Assembly (NCBI RefSeq): GCF_026151205.1
Contig: NC_087078.1
Location: 12,571,118 to 12,631,117 of the forward strand
Reading direction: 5' to 3'
From: Bolinopsis microptera
Lineage: Eukaryota > Ctenophora > Tentaculata > Lobata > Bolinopsidae
Length of the DNA: 60,000 nt
This document shows positions 30,901 to 40,654 of this stretch, piece after piece (position 1 is the stretch's first letter; each line of letters begins with the position of its first letter). A model generated the notes under the pieces. The model searched no databases, was not told the DNA's origin, and saw nothing but the letters and a program-made list of their open reading frames with translations. The translations under genes and the position numbers were made by a program.

Positions 30901-33900
30901 AAGATCTCCCATCAAGGATAACACACTGAAGCCAGAGATCCTGCCAATAACTCAATAAGGGTTGTCTCAACCTATGGAAGTGACTCTAACATTGTCACCA
31001 CAGTGACAAAGTATGAGGAGAACCTAAAGAAGAACAGAAGTTTTGCCCTTGAAGAAAAGAATAATGGCAATAAGTTCTTCCAGTTTGTCAAGAAAACAGG
31101 AAGCAACCTCAAAAGCTGGTTGGTTAAGGTGAAAGACATAGCTCTGGGGAATAAGCATGACTCCACCTCCATATAGAGCATGGACTGTCTCAGAAAGAAA
31201 ATTTTAACAATAGTGGTTCAGTTTGTATCCTATAAAATTAAAGTTCTAGTAGTTTAGATGTAAAGGAGCACCGATATATGCATGCCTTAAAACTTTAAAA
31301 GCTTAAAGTGACTTTAACTCTTTAAGGCCCTTCGCCCCTCAGGAATGAATAGTACAAACCCTTTCAAGATTCCTTTATTGCATAATTAATTTTTATTTTG
31401 TCCGAGGGGCTTTCCATAGATAGATTTTTTAAAATACTTGATGTTTCATATTTCACATCAGTTTCCTTTTCAGAGTTTCAGTTTGTATTTAGAAACTAAA
31501 ATGCTATCAGCTTCCTCCCTGTGACCACGGGTTTTCCAGTCTATATTATAATTCAGAGAATTCTTTTTGTACAATGTTTGTTTGTACACTGTACGACCGC
31601 CCACGTGCAAATTAGGCAAAAAGAAAAAAGGTTGCACAGTAACCATGGTAACGAGGTTTGTTACAAGCGCATGTACGTGCAATGATATTTTTAACGTCAT
31701 TTTGATCGGATTTGTGGTAATTACGTTGTGTTCAGTGCGAGCCTTGGGTTGCGTCCCGACTATGCTGCAGGGAAATCTGTACCGAAAGGACCGTGGCCGC
31801 ACCGCAAAAGAAAAGGAGATCAGCCAGCTGTATCTTCGGTTGTGATGGACATTTTCTAATACGATAAAAACTTACTATCAAAGGATACTATTAGCTTCCT
31901 CCCTGTGACCATGGGTTTTCTAGTCTCTACTATAATTCAGAGAATTATTTTTGTTGTACGACATACGACCGCCCACGTGCAAATTAGATGAGAAATAGGA
32001 ATTTAGGTAACAACCAAAAGGTTCCATAGCAACGGTGTTTTAATGCACACATGCACTTACCTGGGGACCTCAGGCTATTATGTTCATAAACATATATATA
32101 GAATAGAGATTCGGCGGAATGACAGGCTGAGCGCGGCCCAGTAAACATGCACATGCAAATATTGTTTTAACGTCATTTTGATCGGTTTTGTGGTAATTAC
32201 GTTGTGTTTAAAGTGTTTTATATTTAAATCGGCTGTATCTTCAGTTGGGATGGATATTTTTGATGCGATTAAAACTTTCTTTCAAAGAAGACTACTAGCT
32301 TTGTCCCTGTTACAACGGGCTTTCTAGTCTATATTATAATTCAAAGAATTATTTCTGTATGTATATACGACAGCCCACGTGCAAATAAGGTAAACAAATA
32401 CAAGTCGCGTAGTAACCATGGTAACGAGGGTTATACACACACGTGCACGTGCAAAGATTGTTAGAATGGCATTTTGATCGTTTTTGTTGATATGCAGTTG
32501 TGTTTACTGTTTAGTGCGAGCAACATTTTAATCAGCTGTATCTTCGGTGGAGATGAATACTTTTTCTCTTTTTGACGCGAATAGAACTGACTGCCAAAGA
32601 ATATTATTAGATTCCTTCCTGTAACCACGGGTTTTCTAAGTTTCTAGTCTCTATTATAATTCAAGGAATTATTTCTTTATTCAAGGAATTATTTCTTTTA
32701 TGTATGTACGACCGCCCACGTGAAAATCAGACGAGAAATAGAAAGTTGCGTAGTTACCGTGGTAACGAGGATTGTTACACGTACGTGCACGTGCAATGAT
32801 TGTTTTAACGTCATTTTGATCGGTTTTGTTGATATTACGCTGTGTTCAGTACGATGAACATTTTAATTGGCAGTATCTTCGGTTGTGTAGGATATTTTTT
32901 GACGCTATTTAAACTTACTAACAAAAAATACTATCAAAATTAGCTTCCTCCCTGTGACCAGGGGTTGTATAGTCTCACTTATATTTCAGAGAATTATTTC
33001 TGTACGACCGCCCACCTGCAAATTAGGTGAAAATAAGAAGTTACATAGTTGTTAAGTCTTAATTACTTAGTATGAGAGTATGTTCCATAACTTCATGTAG
33101 TTTGTTGAAACACTTAATAAACACTCTTTTATAAATAATCGTAAAAGGTTAGTATTATGAATACATCAAGAATTCCTCAATAAGCGTCTTTAACATGAAT
33201 TCATCACTAGAGAAGGGAGCTGGTTCAAGGACACAAAACCGGTCTGTCGGTCACGCAGTAGGTTGATACGAGAGCTCCTAGTCACAGCTAACTTAGACTC
33301 CAGTAGAACTCTAAGTTGCTAAAAGCAGCACGCATATTTATATGCACTGGTGCAACTCCCGTGAGGGACTGTGTTATTACTTTATTGGCTAGTTACGGCT
33401 AGTTACGGCTAGTTAGAGGTAGTTGGGGCAAGTTGCGGTTAACTCTGGTAAGAAGTGGTAAGATCTGGTAAGATCTGGTAAGATCTGGTAAGATCTGGTA
33501 AGTTAGGGCAGTTTAAGACTATCCCCCCTAAAGCTTTTAGCATTAGCTGCTCACTGCTATGGTTACTACTGACCATGTGGTGCAATGTGTTATGGTATTG
33601 TGCCCATTATATCAAGTTCTAGATTATTCTCTAGAAGGTTTCAGGGTAATCTATCAATAGTAAAAGGCCAAAGCTAGCAACCCAACATAGTAACCACGGT
33701 AACGATGGTTGTTAAACGCACGTGCACGTGCAAAGATTTGCGACCGACATTTTTATCGGGTTTGTGGTAATTACGTTGTGTTCAGCGCGAGCTACATTTA
33801 AATCGGCGATATCTTCGGTGGGGATGAATACTTTTTGATGCGATTAAAACTGACTGCCAAATAAATAGAAAGCTACTAGCTCCATCCCTGTTACCACGGG

Positions 33901-36216
33901 CTTTCTAAGTTTCTAATACATTATTATAATTCAAAGAATTATTTCTGTATGCTGTACGACCGCCCACGTGCAAGTTAGATGAAAATAAGAAGTTGCATAG
34001 TAGCCATAGTAACGGTGTTCAAAAGCGAACGTGCCCTGATTTGCGAGCGGTATTTTGATCGTTTTTTTGTTGGTGTAATTAGGTGGTGTTCAGTGCGAGG
34101 TATATTTCAATTGGCTGTATCTTCGGTTGTGACGGATATTTGTTGATGCTATAAAAACTGGCTACCAAAGAATACTATTAGCTTCCTCCGTGTGACCACG
34201 GGCTTTCTAGTACATTATAAATTACCAGACTTCAAGTCATGTTCTGGCATACCACTGAAGCACTGGGGGTCATCGAACTCGGTAGTTATATTGAAGACTT
34301 CATTATTTTCATCTATAATAACAGTATATGTCTACACTGAAGTAACTGACGGGCAAGACTTCTGGTCTAAATTATAAATATATAAACTTACTGTTCATTG
34401 TGTCGACATCCATATTCAGTGGGGTTACAAAGTTACAATGACATCGTGTGATCTCTCATTTGTAACATTAAAAGATTAAAGTCTGGAAATATGTATGTCT
34501 TTAATGACATTAATGGTTATTTTGCACCGGGGAGGTACCTTATCGGACCTTATTTGGACGGACATTAAATAGTTAAATGAACGGACATAATTATGAACGG
34601 ACATTAATATGAACGCTGGGAAGCATTCAAAACCATCAAAAATCCTCATTTTTTCATTTTTTAAACGTTTATTTCAGCAAATGTTTTTCAAATCCATTTT
34701 TTATACAGTAAGTAAGAAAAACAGTCGTTAAACAGTAAAAATAATAAAATATGTATACATGATCAGTGTTTTATATCACATATCATCTACATCAAATGGG
34801 TTTTCGTGCATGAAAAAGTCTATCAGTGATTTGTAGCTTTATTGAAACCTTTTTTAAAATCAAACTACCCCGGTCCTGCATTTCAGTGTTAACTTTTACA
34901 ACCCATTCGGCGTGAAGTGGTTTTTATCTTAGACAACTTTAGGTTAACCTTAACATCACGTGGAGCTTTCCTAGCACTGTTTCATTACCTCCCCTGAGAG
35001 TGAGTTATATAAACTATAACAACGTCGGACAATGTCGGACAATGTCCTTGGCAACACGATTTACCGTAATACCTAGAGGCTGGAACAAGTTTGTCATGTT
35101 GGCGGGGACTAACTCATGAACTATGTTGTTGAGTGCCATTAAATAGTGACCCTTGAAAACATCATATAGTACAATGTACAGTTTTCTGTGCCTCCGGCAG
35201 ACCAAGGAGAACCTTTCCGTCGTTAACTTACGGCACAATAAAGTTCTCATAGTTGTCATATTATTCTGGACAAAAAGTTCGAAGTGGAAAAATCCTTGAA
35301 AAAAATTCAACGGACTTAAACTTGGACGGACCTTAAATGAACGGACTTTATTTGAACGGACATTAAGATGAACGTTAGGGCCTCCAGCATTCATTTAATG
35401 TCCGTTCAAATAAGGTCTGATAAGGTATTCCTGTCTTTTTCATTCAAATTTTATAAAAGTGGATATTTTCGAATTATTCGTGAACATAAGAATTAATTTA
35501 CGGAACTTAAAAAAAATATCTTGATGGCAGCCATATTTTTGTGATTTCTATCTAATTTCAGTTGATGGAGGATATAGTGCTTTTGGAGATTGGTCTAAGT
35601 GCTCTGCTGATTGTGACGGAGGCACCCAAACCAGAACCAGACAATGTAACGACCCTGCTCCCAGTAATGGTGGTAAAGAATGTGAAGGAGACGATTCCGA
35701 AACTCAAACATGTAACGAAGACCCTTGTTCAGGTAATTTTCTTATGAAACTTACCAGTTCCGAGTTTTTATAGATGTAAAATCTTCATCTGAAAAATGAG
35801 TGCTTTCTGAAAATAATTTCCTCCGAGAAAAAATCTATCAAAGATGAAAGATTTCATTCAAATTTTATAGAAGCCGTATTTTTGGACGACCAGGACGATG
35901 GGGACGATAACAGTATTACAAGTAATATTAGCCAGATTTTGTAATATTTTCTACTCGGCTGAGAACTGAGTAGCACCATTTTTAATCGTCGTATGCAGTG
36001 GCGTAACGTTGCCTGTTGGCGCCCCCTGCCGAAAAAAGCGCCCCCCTGTTGGCGCCCCCTCCCCTTTTGGTGCCCTCCCTAAAATTGAACAAATTAGGTG
36101 ATTTTAAAGAATACGCCGGTAAAATCTCTAAAAAGTGTGTATCTAGAGCAAAACGCGCAGTTTTGCTAGTACTTTAGTTAAGTTTTCGAAATTGTCCCAC
36201 ATTCAAACGACGATTT

Positions 36217-36253
<37 letters not shown>

Positions 36254-39200
36254 TTAAGACGGCCTTTCGTTACGCCACTGGTCGTATGTCTTTTAATTTT
36301 AAACACCACAGATTTATATCACTGGAACGACAAACCGATAAGGGGAGATATTGAACTTCCCAACCAAGCGGATGTTTATATGAAAACTGATCTGGCGATT
36401 GGAAGTGGCAAAAATTTGATAATCAACTATAAAAACAATGCCGGCGAAGGTTCAGGTGGTTTCAAATTACTGTTCTTAAATCCACCAAAGTATGGTTTCC
36501 TTAAGTGTACGGAATTACAGGACGCAAATTTAGACCTTCCTGTTGATTTGCCCGCTAAAGATGATGATGGCATTCGGATCTTCAAAGTAGAAACGCACGG
36601 AACAAATGGTTTGAAGATCAGTTGCAACGATGAGATGCTGATCACTTTCGAACCTTCCGACGCAGTGTGCACGGGATGGTCGTCTTTTTGGAGAGATACG
36701 TGGGAAAAAAACAAAGAGATGATAAACTTTTCCTTTGACGAAGGAGTAACAAAGTATAGAACCTCAAAAAAATCCGAAGGTAAGAAATAGTCAAATACTG
36801 ATATTTAGCCAGTATATGTTAACTTTTCTATTTGTCCCTATATCAATATGCGTCACCAAAAGAATGGTGATTAATCACTCTAAGTGAAAGTCTACTGCAC
36901 TCGACTGTCACGTAACTTTTTAACACGTCCTCTAGGTGGCTCTGAATGACTATAACTATTCGAAACCCTAACCATATAATCTTATCCCAACCCTAACCTC
37001 ATCCCTATTCCCTAACTGAAGCATATGCTGAAACCCTTACCCTAACCAGAAATTATGCCGACTTCATTGTACGGTATTATCACGTGATCGAGACAGTTTT
37101 TGCCGATATATTGCTAGGGGACCATTTTAGCCCTATGATTCGCAATCAGCATTCGAAAATAAATCGAAACAGGTAGATTTCAATCTTGTCAGGGGCTCTT
37201 TTAAAATAATTATGCTTCAATCTTCATCGGATTATATATTATATATTTGACCAAAACCCATAATCATGGGTAGAGTGGACTGCTGCCAGTGTCTCTCTTT
37301 TCCAAACACAAGGAAATGATATTAATTTGAATAACCGTCTGCAAATGCAAATTGATATCGAGAATGCAATCGGTCGCTCGAATTTTCCATTCACTCACAG
37401 CTTACGAATTGTAGTAAATCTTATTGTTTTCTGATACTCTTGATCTCTAACTCAATTTTAACTTGATTTTTAAGGCACCTGAATATGGTGATTTTGGGTT
37501 TTTTACCGAATTTCGTAAAACATGCTGCCGTCATCTTTAACATTGAATTAGTTATGAGTATGTTTTGAGCTTAAATATACCTGCTAAACTACTTTCGATG
37601 AGTCTTAATGCCTGAAAAACAATAAAGGGGTATAATAGTATAGGGGGTAAATAGTATTGTGAATATAAGGGCGACGGTCATGCTTGCCAGCATTGTGATA
37701 GGGGGTAAATAGTATTGTGAATATAATGACCAGTGTCACCTATTATCTTCATCAAATGGGTTTTCGTGCATAGAATACAGAATAGTCCATGCTTAAAGCA
37801 TCAGTGATTTCTAGCTTTATGAAAACCTTTTTTTATCAAACTACCCCGGTCCTGCATTTCAGTGTTAACTTTTACAACCCATTCGGCGCGAAGCGGTTTT
37901 TATCTTATATTAGACAACTTTACGTTAACCTTAACATCACGTGGAGCTTTCCTAGCACTGTTTCATTACCTCCCCTGAGAGTGAGTTATATAAACTATAA
38001 CAACGTCGGACAATGTCGGACAATGTCCTTGGCAACACGATTTACCGTAATACCTAGAGGCTGGAACAAGTTTGTCATGTTGGCGGGGACAAGCTCATGA
38101 ACTATGTTGTTGAGTGCCATTAAATAATAATTTCGTTGACTTTTTCCGCCAAGTGACCCTTGAAAACATCATATACTAGTCAAGTTTTACTATTACTCAT
38201 AGTAGATAAAAGGAGTCATAAAATAAGGTCCGATAAGGTATTCCTGTCTTTTTCATTCAAATTTTATAAAAGTGGATATTTTCGAATTATTCGTGAACAT
38301 AAGAATTAATCTACGGAACCTAAAATAAACATCTTGATGGCAGCCATATTTTGAGATTTCTATCTAATTTCAGTTGATGGAGGATATAGTGCTTTTGGAG
38401 ATTGGTCTAAGTGCTCTGCTGATTGTGACGGAGGCACCCAAACCAGAACCAGACAATGTAACGACCCTGCTCCCAGTAATGGTGGTAAAGAGTGTGAAGG
38501 AGACGATTCAGAAACTCAAACATGTAACGAAGACCCTTGCCCAGGTAATTTTCTCATAAAACTTACCAGTTCCGAGTTGTTATAGATGTAAAATCTTCAT
38601 CTGAAAGATTCCTATCTTCAGGTACTTCCTAAATATAATTTCTTGAAACTTTCCATAAAGTATGGTGGTTATATGATGGATAACCTGTGTAAGTTTGAGC
38701 GATTTTCTATGTGCCAAATTTGAGATATCACCTTAAACACACAAAATATCTCCAATTCGGTGGTTTGCAGTGGTTCCAAGGCATATATCTGGAGATCCAA
38801 CAATACGATTTTCTTGAAACTTTCTAGATAGTAAGATAGCTTTAAGACAAATAATTTGTGCAAGTTTGGATGAATTTCTATGTGCCAAATTTGAGATATC
38901 ACTTCAAACACAAGAAAATAGTGCTGTCGGACAGATGTCGCTGTCGGACAGATGTCGTGTTACCACTTTTACTTACGGCACAATAAAGTTCTCATAGTTG
39001 TCATATTCTGGACAAAAAATTCAAAGTGGAAAAATGTTTGAAAAAAATTCAACGGACTTTAAGTTTAACTTGGACGGACCTTAAATGAACGGATTATTTA
39101 TTTGAACCTACATTAAGATGACCGTTAGGGCCTTCATAAGGTCCGAGAAGGTATTCCGAGAAGGTATTCCGAGAAGGTATTCCTGCCTTATTCATTCAAA

Positions 39201-40428
39201 TTTTATGAAAGCGGCTATTTTCGAATTATTCGTGAACTAATTTACGGAACTTAAAATAGATATCTTGATGGCAGCCATATTTTTGTGATTTCTATCTAAT
39301 TTCAGTTGATGGAGGATATAGTGCTTTTGGAGATTGGTCTAAGTGCTCTGCTGATTGTGACGGAGGCACCCAAACCAGAACCAGACAATGTAACGACCCT
39401 GCTCCCAGTAATGGTGGTAAAGAATGTGAAGGAGACGATTCCGAAACTCAAACATGTAACGAAGACCCTTGCCCAAGTAATTTTTTTATAAAACTTACCA
39501 GTTCCGAGTTTTTATAGATGTAAAATCTTCATCTGAAAGATTCCTATCTTCAGGTACTTCCTAAATATAATTTCTTCCGAGAAAAAAATCTATCAAAGAT
39601 GAAATAGTTTTGTACAGTACGTAACGTGTATATATGGGATATTCCTGTCTTTTTCATTTATAGAAACGGATGATTTAGAATTATTCATGAACAAAAGAAT
39701 TAATTAACGGAACTTAAAATACATATCTCGATGGCAGCCATATTATTGTGATAGGAATTACATTCTATCTAATTTCAGTTGATGGAGGATACGGTGCTTT
39801 TGGAGATTGGTCTAAGTGCTCTTCTGATTGTGACGGAGGCACCCAAACCAGAACCAGACAATGTAACGACCCTGCTCCCAGTAATGGTGGTAAAGAATGT
39901 GAAGGAGACGATTCCGAAACTCAAACATGTAACGAAGACCCTTGCACAGGTAATTTTTTTATAAAACTTACCAGTTCCGAGTTTTTATAGATGTAAAATC
40001 TTCATCTGAAAGATTCTTATCTTCAGGTGCTTCCTAAAAATAATTTCTTCCCAGAAAAAAATGTATCAAAGATGAAATAGTTTTGTACAGTAACGTGTAT
40101 ATATGGGATATTCCTGTCTTTTTCATTCAAATCTTATAGAAGCGGATATTTTCGAATTATTCATGAACAAAAGAATTAATTTACGGAACTTAAAATACAT
40201 ATCTCGATGGTAGCCATATTATTGTGATAGGAATTACATTCTATCTAATTTCAGTTGATGGAGGATGGAGTGCTTTTGGAGATTGGTCTAAGTACTGCTC
40301 TGCTGATTGTGGCGGAGGCACCCAAACCAGAACCAGACAATGTAACGACCCTGCTCCCAGTAATGGTGGTAAAGAATGTGAAGGAAACGATTTCGAAACT
40401 CAAACATGTAACAAAGACCCTTGCACAG
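27831..40428 (+). CDS. Secreted modular protein: signal peptide, two 'A' domains, five TSP1 repeats (3' end not found)
   Basis: I infer eight exons: 27831-27915 (signal peptide), 28572-29042 (A1), 35562-35732 (T1), 36312-36779 (A2), 38374-38544 (T2), 39306-39476 (T3), 39779-39949 (T4) and 40255-40428 (T5). Every internal exon is phase 1-1, so domains can be duplicated or skipped without changing frame. TSP1 domains are extracellular protein/glycan-binding modules with three disulfides. The A domain is not one I recognise. The product is therefore probably an extracellular matrix or secreted protein, about 625 aa up to T5. No terminal exon was identified after T5, and the introns are full of transposons, which may have removed it or pushed it outside. 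Exon joining is inferred from phases and splice sites only. Confidence 0.72.
28060..28280 (-). repeat. Inverted copy of the CACTCTA/telomere-like repeat in intron 1
   Basis: Read on the minus strand it matches the family at 36.9, 40.7 and 44.2 kb: GATGATTAATCACTATACAC at one end and degenerate CCCTAAC units inside (plus-strand TTAGAGTTAGAGTTAGGG near 28149-28170). Confidence 0.65.
28572..29042 (+). CDS. Exon 2: A1 domain (157 codons)
   Basis: The domain runs from QWHDKPFLRDINIPNQADVY to KISSSESA. Three cysteines (LLCTDF, ISCND, AVCTGW) and GWSSFWRDTWEKNKE are shared with A2. The acceptor ATATTTCAG and donor GCAG|GTAAGA give phase 1-1. I do not recognise the family. A lectin-like or other extracellular beta-sandwich fold is a guess from its alternating pattern. 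Confidence 0.75.
29073..29908. mobile_element. hAT-derived element in intron 2 with 10-bp flanking duplication
   Basis: GATATTTAGC flanks it exactly (29063-29072 and 29909-29918), and the paralogous intron after A2 (36795-36810) shows the empty site. Ends ATAGATG and CATCTAT are complementary. Both subterminal regions carry many GAGTTCGT copies in opposite orientation. The interior encodes a hAT C-terminal domain on the minus strand. hAT TSDs are normally 8 bp; two extra matching bases may be chance. Confidence 0.88.
29326..29600 (-). pseudogene. hAT transposase C-terminal dimerisation region
   Basis: The minus strand reads CEHNWSSFEYIFNKKRNRLS, then TDRVEKLVYVHGNLRY. This W/SxF...KRNRL...EKLVyv..Nlr pattern is the conserved C-terminal dimerisation block of hAT transposases. 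The upstream catalytic residues are absent, so only a remnant remains. Confidence 0.8.
30015..30250. repeat. G-run and GC-rich repeat relic
   Basis: A G-run at about 30040-30052 is followed at 30125-30245 by the reverse complement of the repeat at 56822-56960 (GGAGGACTTCGCCGCTTCGACGCG, GCATCGAAG, GCAGAGCAACGATC). One arm of the hairpin present at 56855-56883 is lost here. Confidence 0.6.
30663..31498 (+). mobile_element. Penelope-like element 3' fragment with internal deletion
   Basis: It is a close copy of 54213-55340, starting at CAAGGAAACAGATTCAAG. It lacks about 300 bp between AATAAGCATG and ACTCCACCTC (near 31160), which removes the GIY-YIG endonuclease. A short insertion near 30950 also breaks the frame. 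It stops within the terminal part of a ~300-bp satellite unit. Confidence 0.9.
32057..32144. mobile_element. TTAC-type MITE, 88 bp, 8-bp TSD
   Basis: It starts TTACCTGGGGACCTCAGGCT and ends GCGCGGCCCAGTAA, the reverse orientation of the copy at 18327. ACATGCAC is duplicated exactly at 32049-32056 and 32145-32152. Confidence 0.92.
33050..33687. mobile_element. Candidate solo LTR (TGTT...AACA), 638 bp
   Basis: It starts TGTTAAGTC and ends CCCAACA inside a satellite unit whose other copies give the empty site. TAGT flanks both sides (33046-33049, 33688-33691); the match can be read as ACATAGT if the element ends at CCCA. TG...CA termini and a short TSD are the LTR signature. Inside are a GGCTAGTTAC repeat near 33398 and a (GGTAAGATCT)n run at about 33450-33500. 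Confidence 0.72.
34538..35425. mobile_element. pogo-like (Tc1/mariner superfamily) element, ~31-bp TIRs, TA-flanked
   Basis: It starts CCTTATCGGACCTTATTTGG and ends with the complement of CCTTATCAGACCTTATTTGA; the TIRs differ at two positions in about 32. TA flanks both ends (34536-34537, 35426-35427). Subterminal GAACGGACATTAA motifs repeat. It encodes a DDE transposase remnant on the minus strand. A shortened relative is at 48679-49080, and partial right-hand copies occur in the duplicated introns at 37735-38246 and 38985-39180. Confidence 0.9.
35014..35300 (-). pseudogene. pogo/Tigger-type DDE transposase remnant
   Basis: The minus-strand frame has LYDVFKGHY, then HELVPANMTNLFQPLGI and VNRVAKDIVR. 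This corresponds to the second catalytic Asp region (DvFkG) and the vPaN.T...QPLD..vNk..K block of the DDE_1 family. QPLD has become QPLG and upstream parts are missing, so it is dead. Confidence 0.75.
35562..35732 (+). CDS. Exon 3: TSP1 repeat 1
   Basis: In the phase-1 frame it reads DGGYSAFGDWSKCSADCDGG, then TQTRTRQC, GGKECEG, TQTCNEDPC. Six Cys, the W in DWSKC and the R-x-R layer are typical TSP1 features. It is 171 nt with acceptor CTAATTTCAG and donor TCAG|GTAATT. Confidence 0.9.
35996..36280. mobile_element. hAT-like MITE with CAGTGGCGTAACG ends and 8-bp TSD
   Basis: The left end CAGTGGCGTAACG and right end CGTTACGCCACTG are exact complements. The TSD GTCGTATG is exact (35988-35995, 36281-36288). 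The interior holds several GGCGCCCCCT motifs and a C-run of about 34 nt (36220-36253). The proline run of an apparent ORF across the C-run is an artefact. Confidence 0.93.
36312..36779 (+). CDS. Exon 4: A2 domain (156 codons)
   Basis: It runs from LYHWNDKPIRGDIELPNQ to RTSKKSE, with the same three cysteines as A1 (LKCTEL, ISCND, AVCTGW). It is phase 1-1. Its second half is almost identical to A1 at the DNA level, including about 110 identical bases, while the first half has diverged, pointing to gene conversion. Confidence 0.8.
36860..37230 (+). repeat. CACTCTA TIR-type repeat with telomere-like tract
   Basis: It starts CACTCTAAGTGAAAGTCTAC near 36872. It contains degenerate CCCTAAC/CCCTTACCCTAACC units (about 36963-37047) and ends in the region GGCTCTTTTAAAAT. 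It belongs to the family at 28060, 40655, 43450 and 48085. Confidence 0.75.
37231..38373. other. Intron 4 remainder; duplicated pogo-like sequence
   Basis: A 33-bp phrase (ATAGGGGGTAAATAGTATTG) occurs twice near 37639 and 37700. From about 37735 to 38246 it repeats the inner and right part of the pogo-like element at 34538, carried along with the duplicated TSP1 exon. No further exon was seen. Confidence 0.6.
38374..38544 (+). CDS. Exon 5: TSP1 repeat 2
   Basis: 171 nt, phase 1-1; six Cys and the WSKC/TRTRQC signature as in T1. It ends DPCPG instead of DPCSG. The upstream intron matches that of T1 over several hundred bases. Confidence 0.9.
39306..39476 (+). CDS. Exon 6: TSP1 repeat 3 with altered donor
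   Basis: The sequence is the same as T1/T2 in most positions. The last exon base is A instead of G (CCCAA|GTAATT), which weakens the 5' splice site and would change the junction codon. Skipping would keep the frame. Confidence 0.82.
39779..39949 (+). CDS. Exon 7: TSP1 repeat 4
   Basis: 171 nt, phase 1-1. It reads GGYGAFGDWSKCSSDCDGG. It lies 473 nt after T3, with a nearly identical intron. Confidence 0.9.
40255..40428 (+). CDS. Exon 8: TSP1 repeat 5
   Basis: 174 nt, phase 1-1, with one extra codon (WSKYCSADCGGG). It restores the canonical CGGG motif. It lies 476 nt after T4. No later exon was recognised. Confidence 0.88.
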
Positions 40429-40654
40429 GTAATTTTTTAATAAAAGTTACCAGTTCCGAGTTTTTATAGATGTAAAATCTTCATCTGAAAGATTCCTATC
40501 TTCAGGTGGTTCCTGAAAATAATTTCTTCCGAGAAAACAATCTATCCAAGATGAAATATTTTTGTACAGTAACGTGTATAAATGAGATATTCCTATCTAT
40601 TTCATTCAAATTTTATAGAAGTCATATTTTTGGACGAAAAATATGGATGATGAT

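Larger units (their letters stand above)
31503..34211. repeat. Six-unit array of the ~300-bp satellite with nested insertions
   Basis: Units start at 31547, 31931, 32335, 32655, 32979 and 33925. After subtracting inserts each is about 290-325 bp. Inserts are ~80 bp in unit 1 (about 31742-31822), a TTAC MITE in unit 2 (32057-32144) and a solo LTR in unit 5 (33050-33687). Units keep the CACGTGCACGTGC block, the ACGTCATTTTGAT block and the CTCCCTGTGACCACGGG end seen at 1645-2250. The array lies inside intron 2 of the A/TSP1 gene. Confidence 0.9.

Noticed and set aside
35562-35747. Recurrent 61-aa ORF (MMEDIVLLEIGLSALLIV...) at all five TSP1 exons
   Set aside because: It is an alternative frame of the conserved TSP1 exon. 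The six-cysteine TSP1 frame fits splice phases and family pattern.
36215-36311. Proline-rich N-terminal extension of the A2 exon
   Set aside because: It is the C-run of a MITE lying in the intron, upstream of a good CAG acceptor at 36309-36311.
36960-37050. Internal telomere array
   Set aside because: CCCTAA units are few, degenerate and repeat within a dispersed element in five places, so this is not a chromosome end or fusion.
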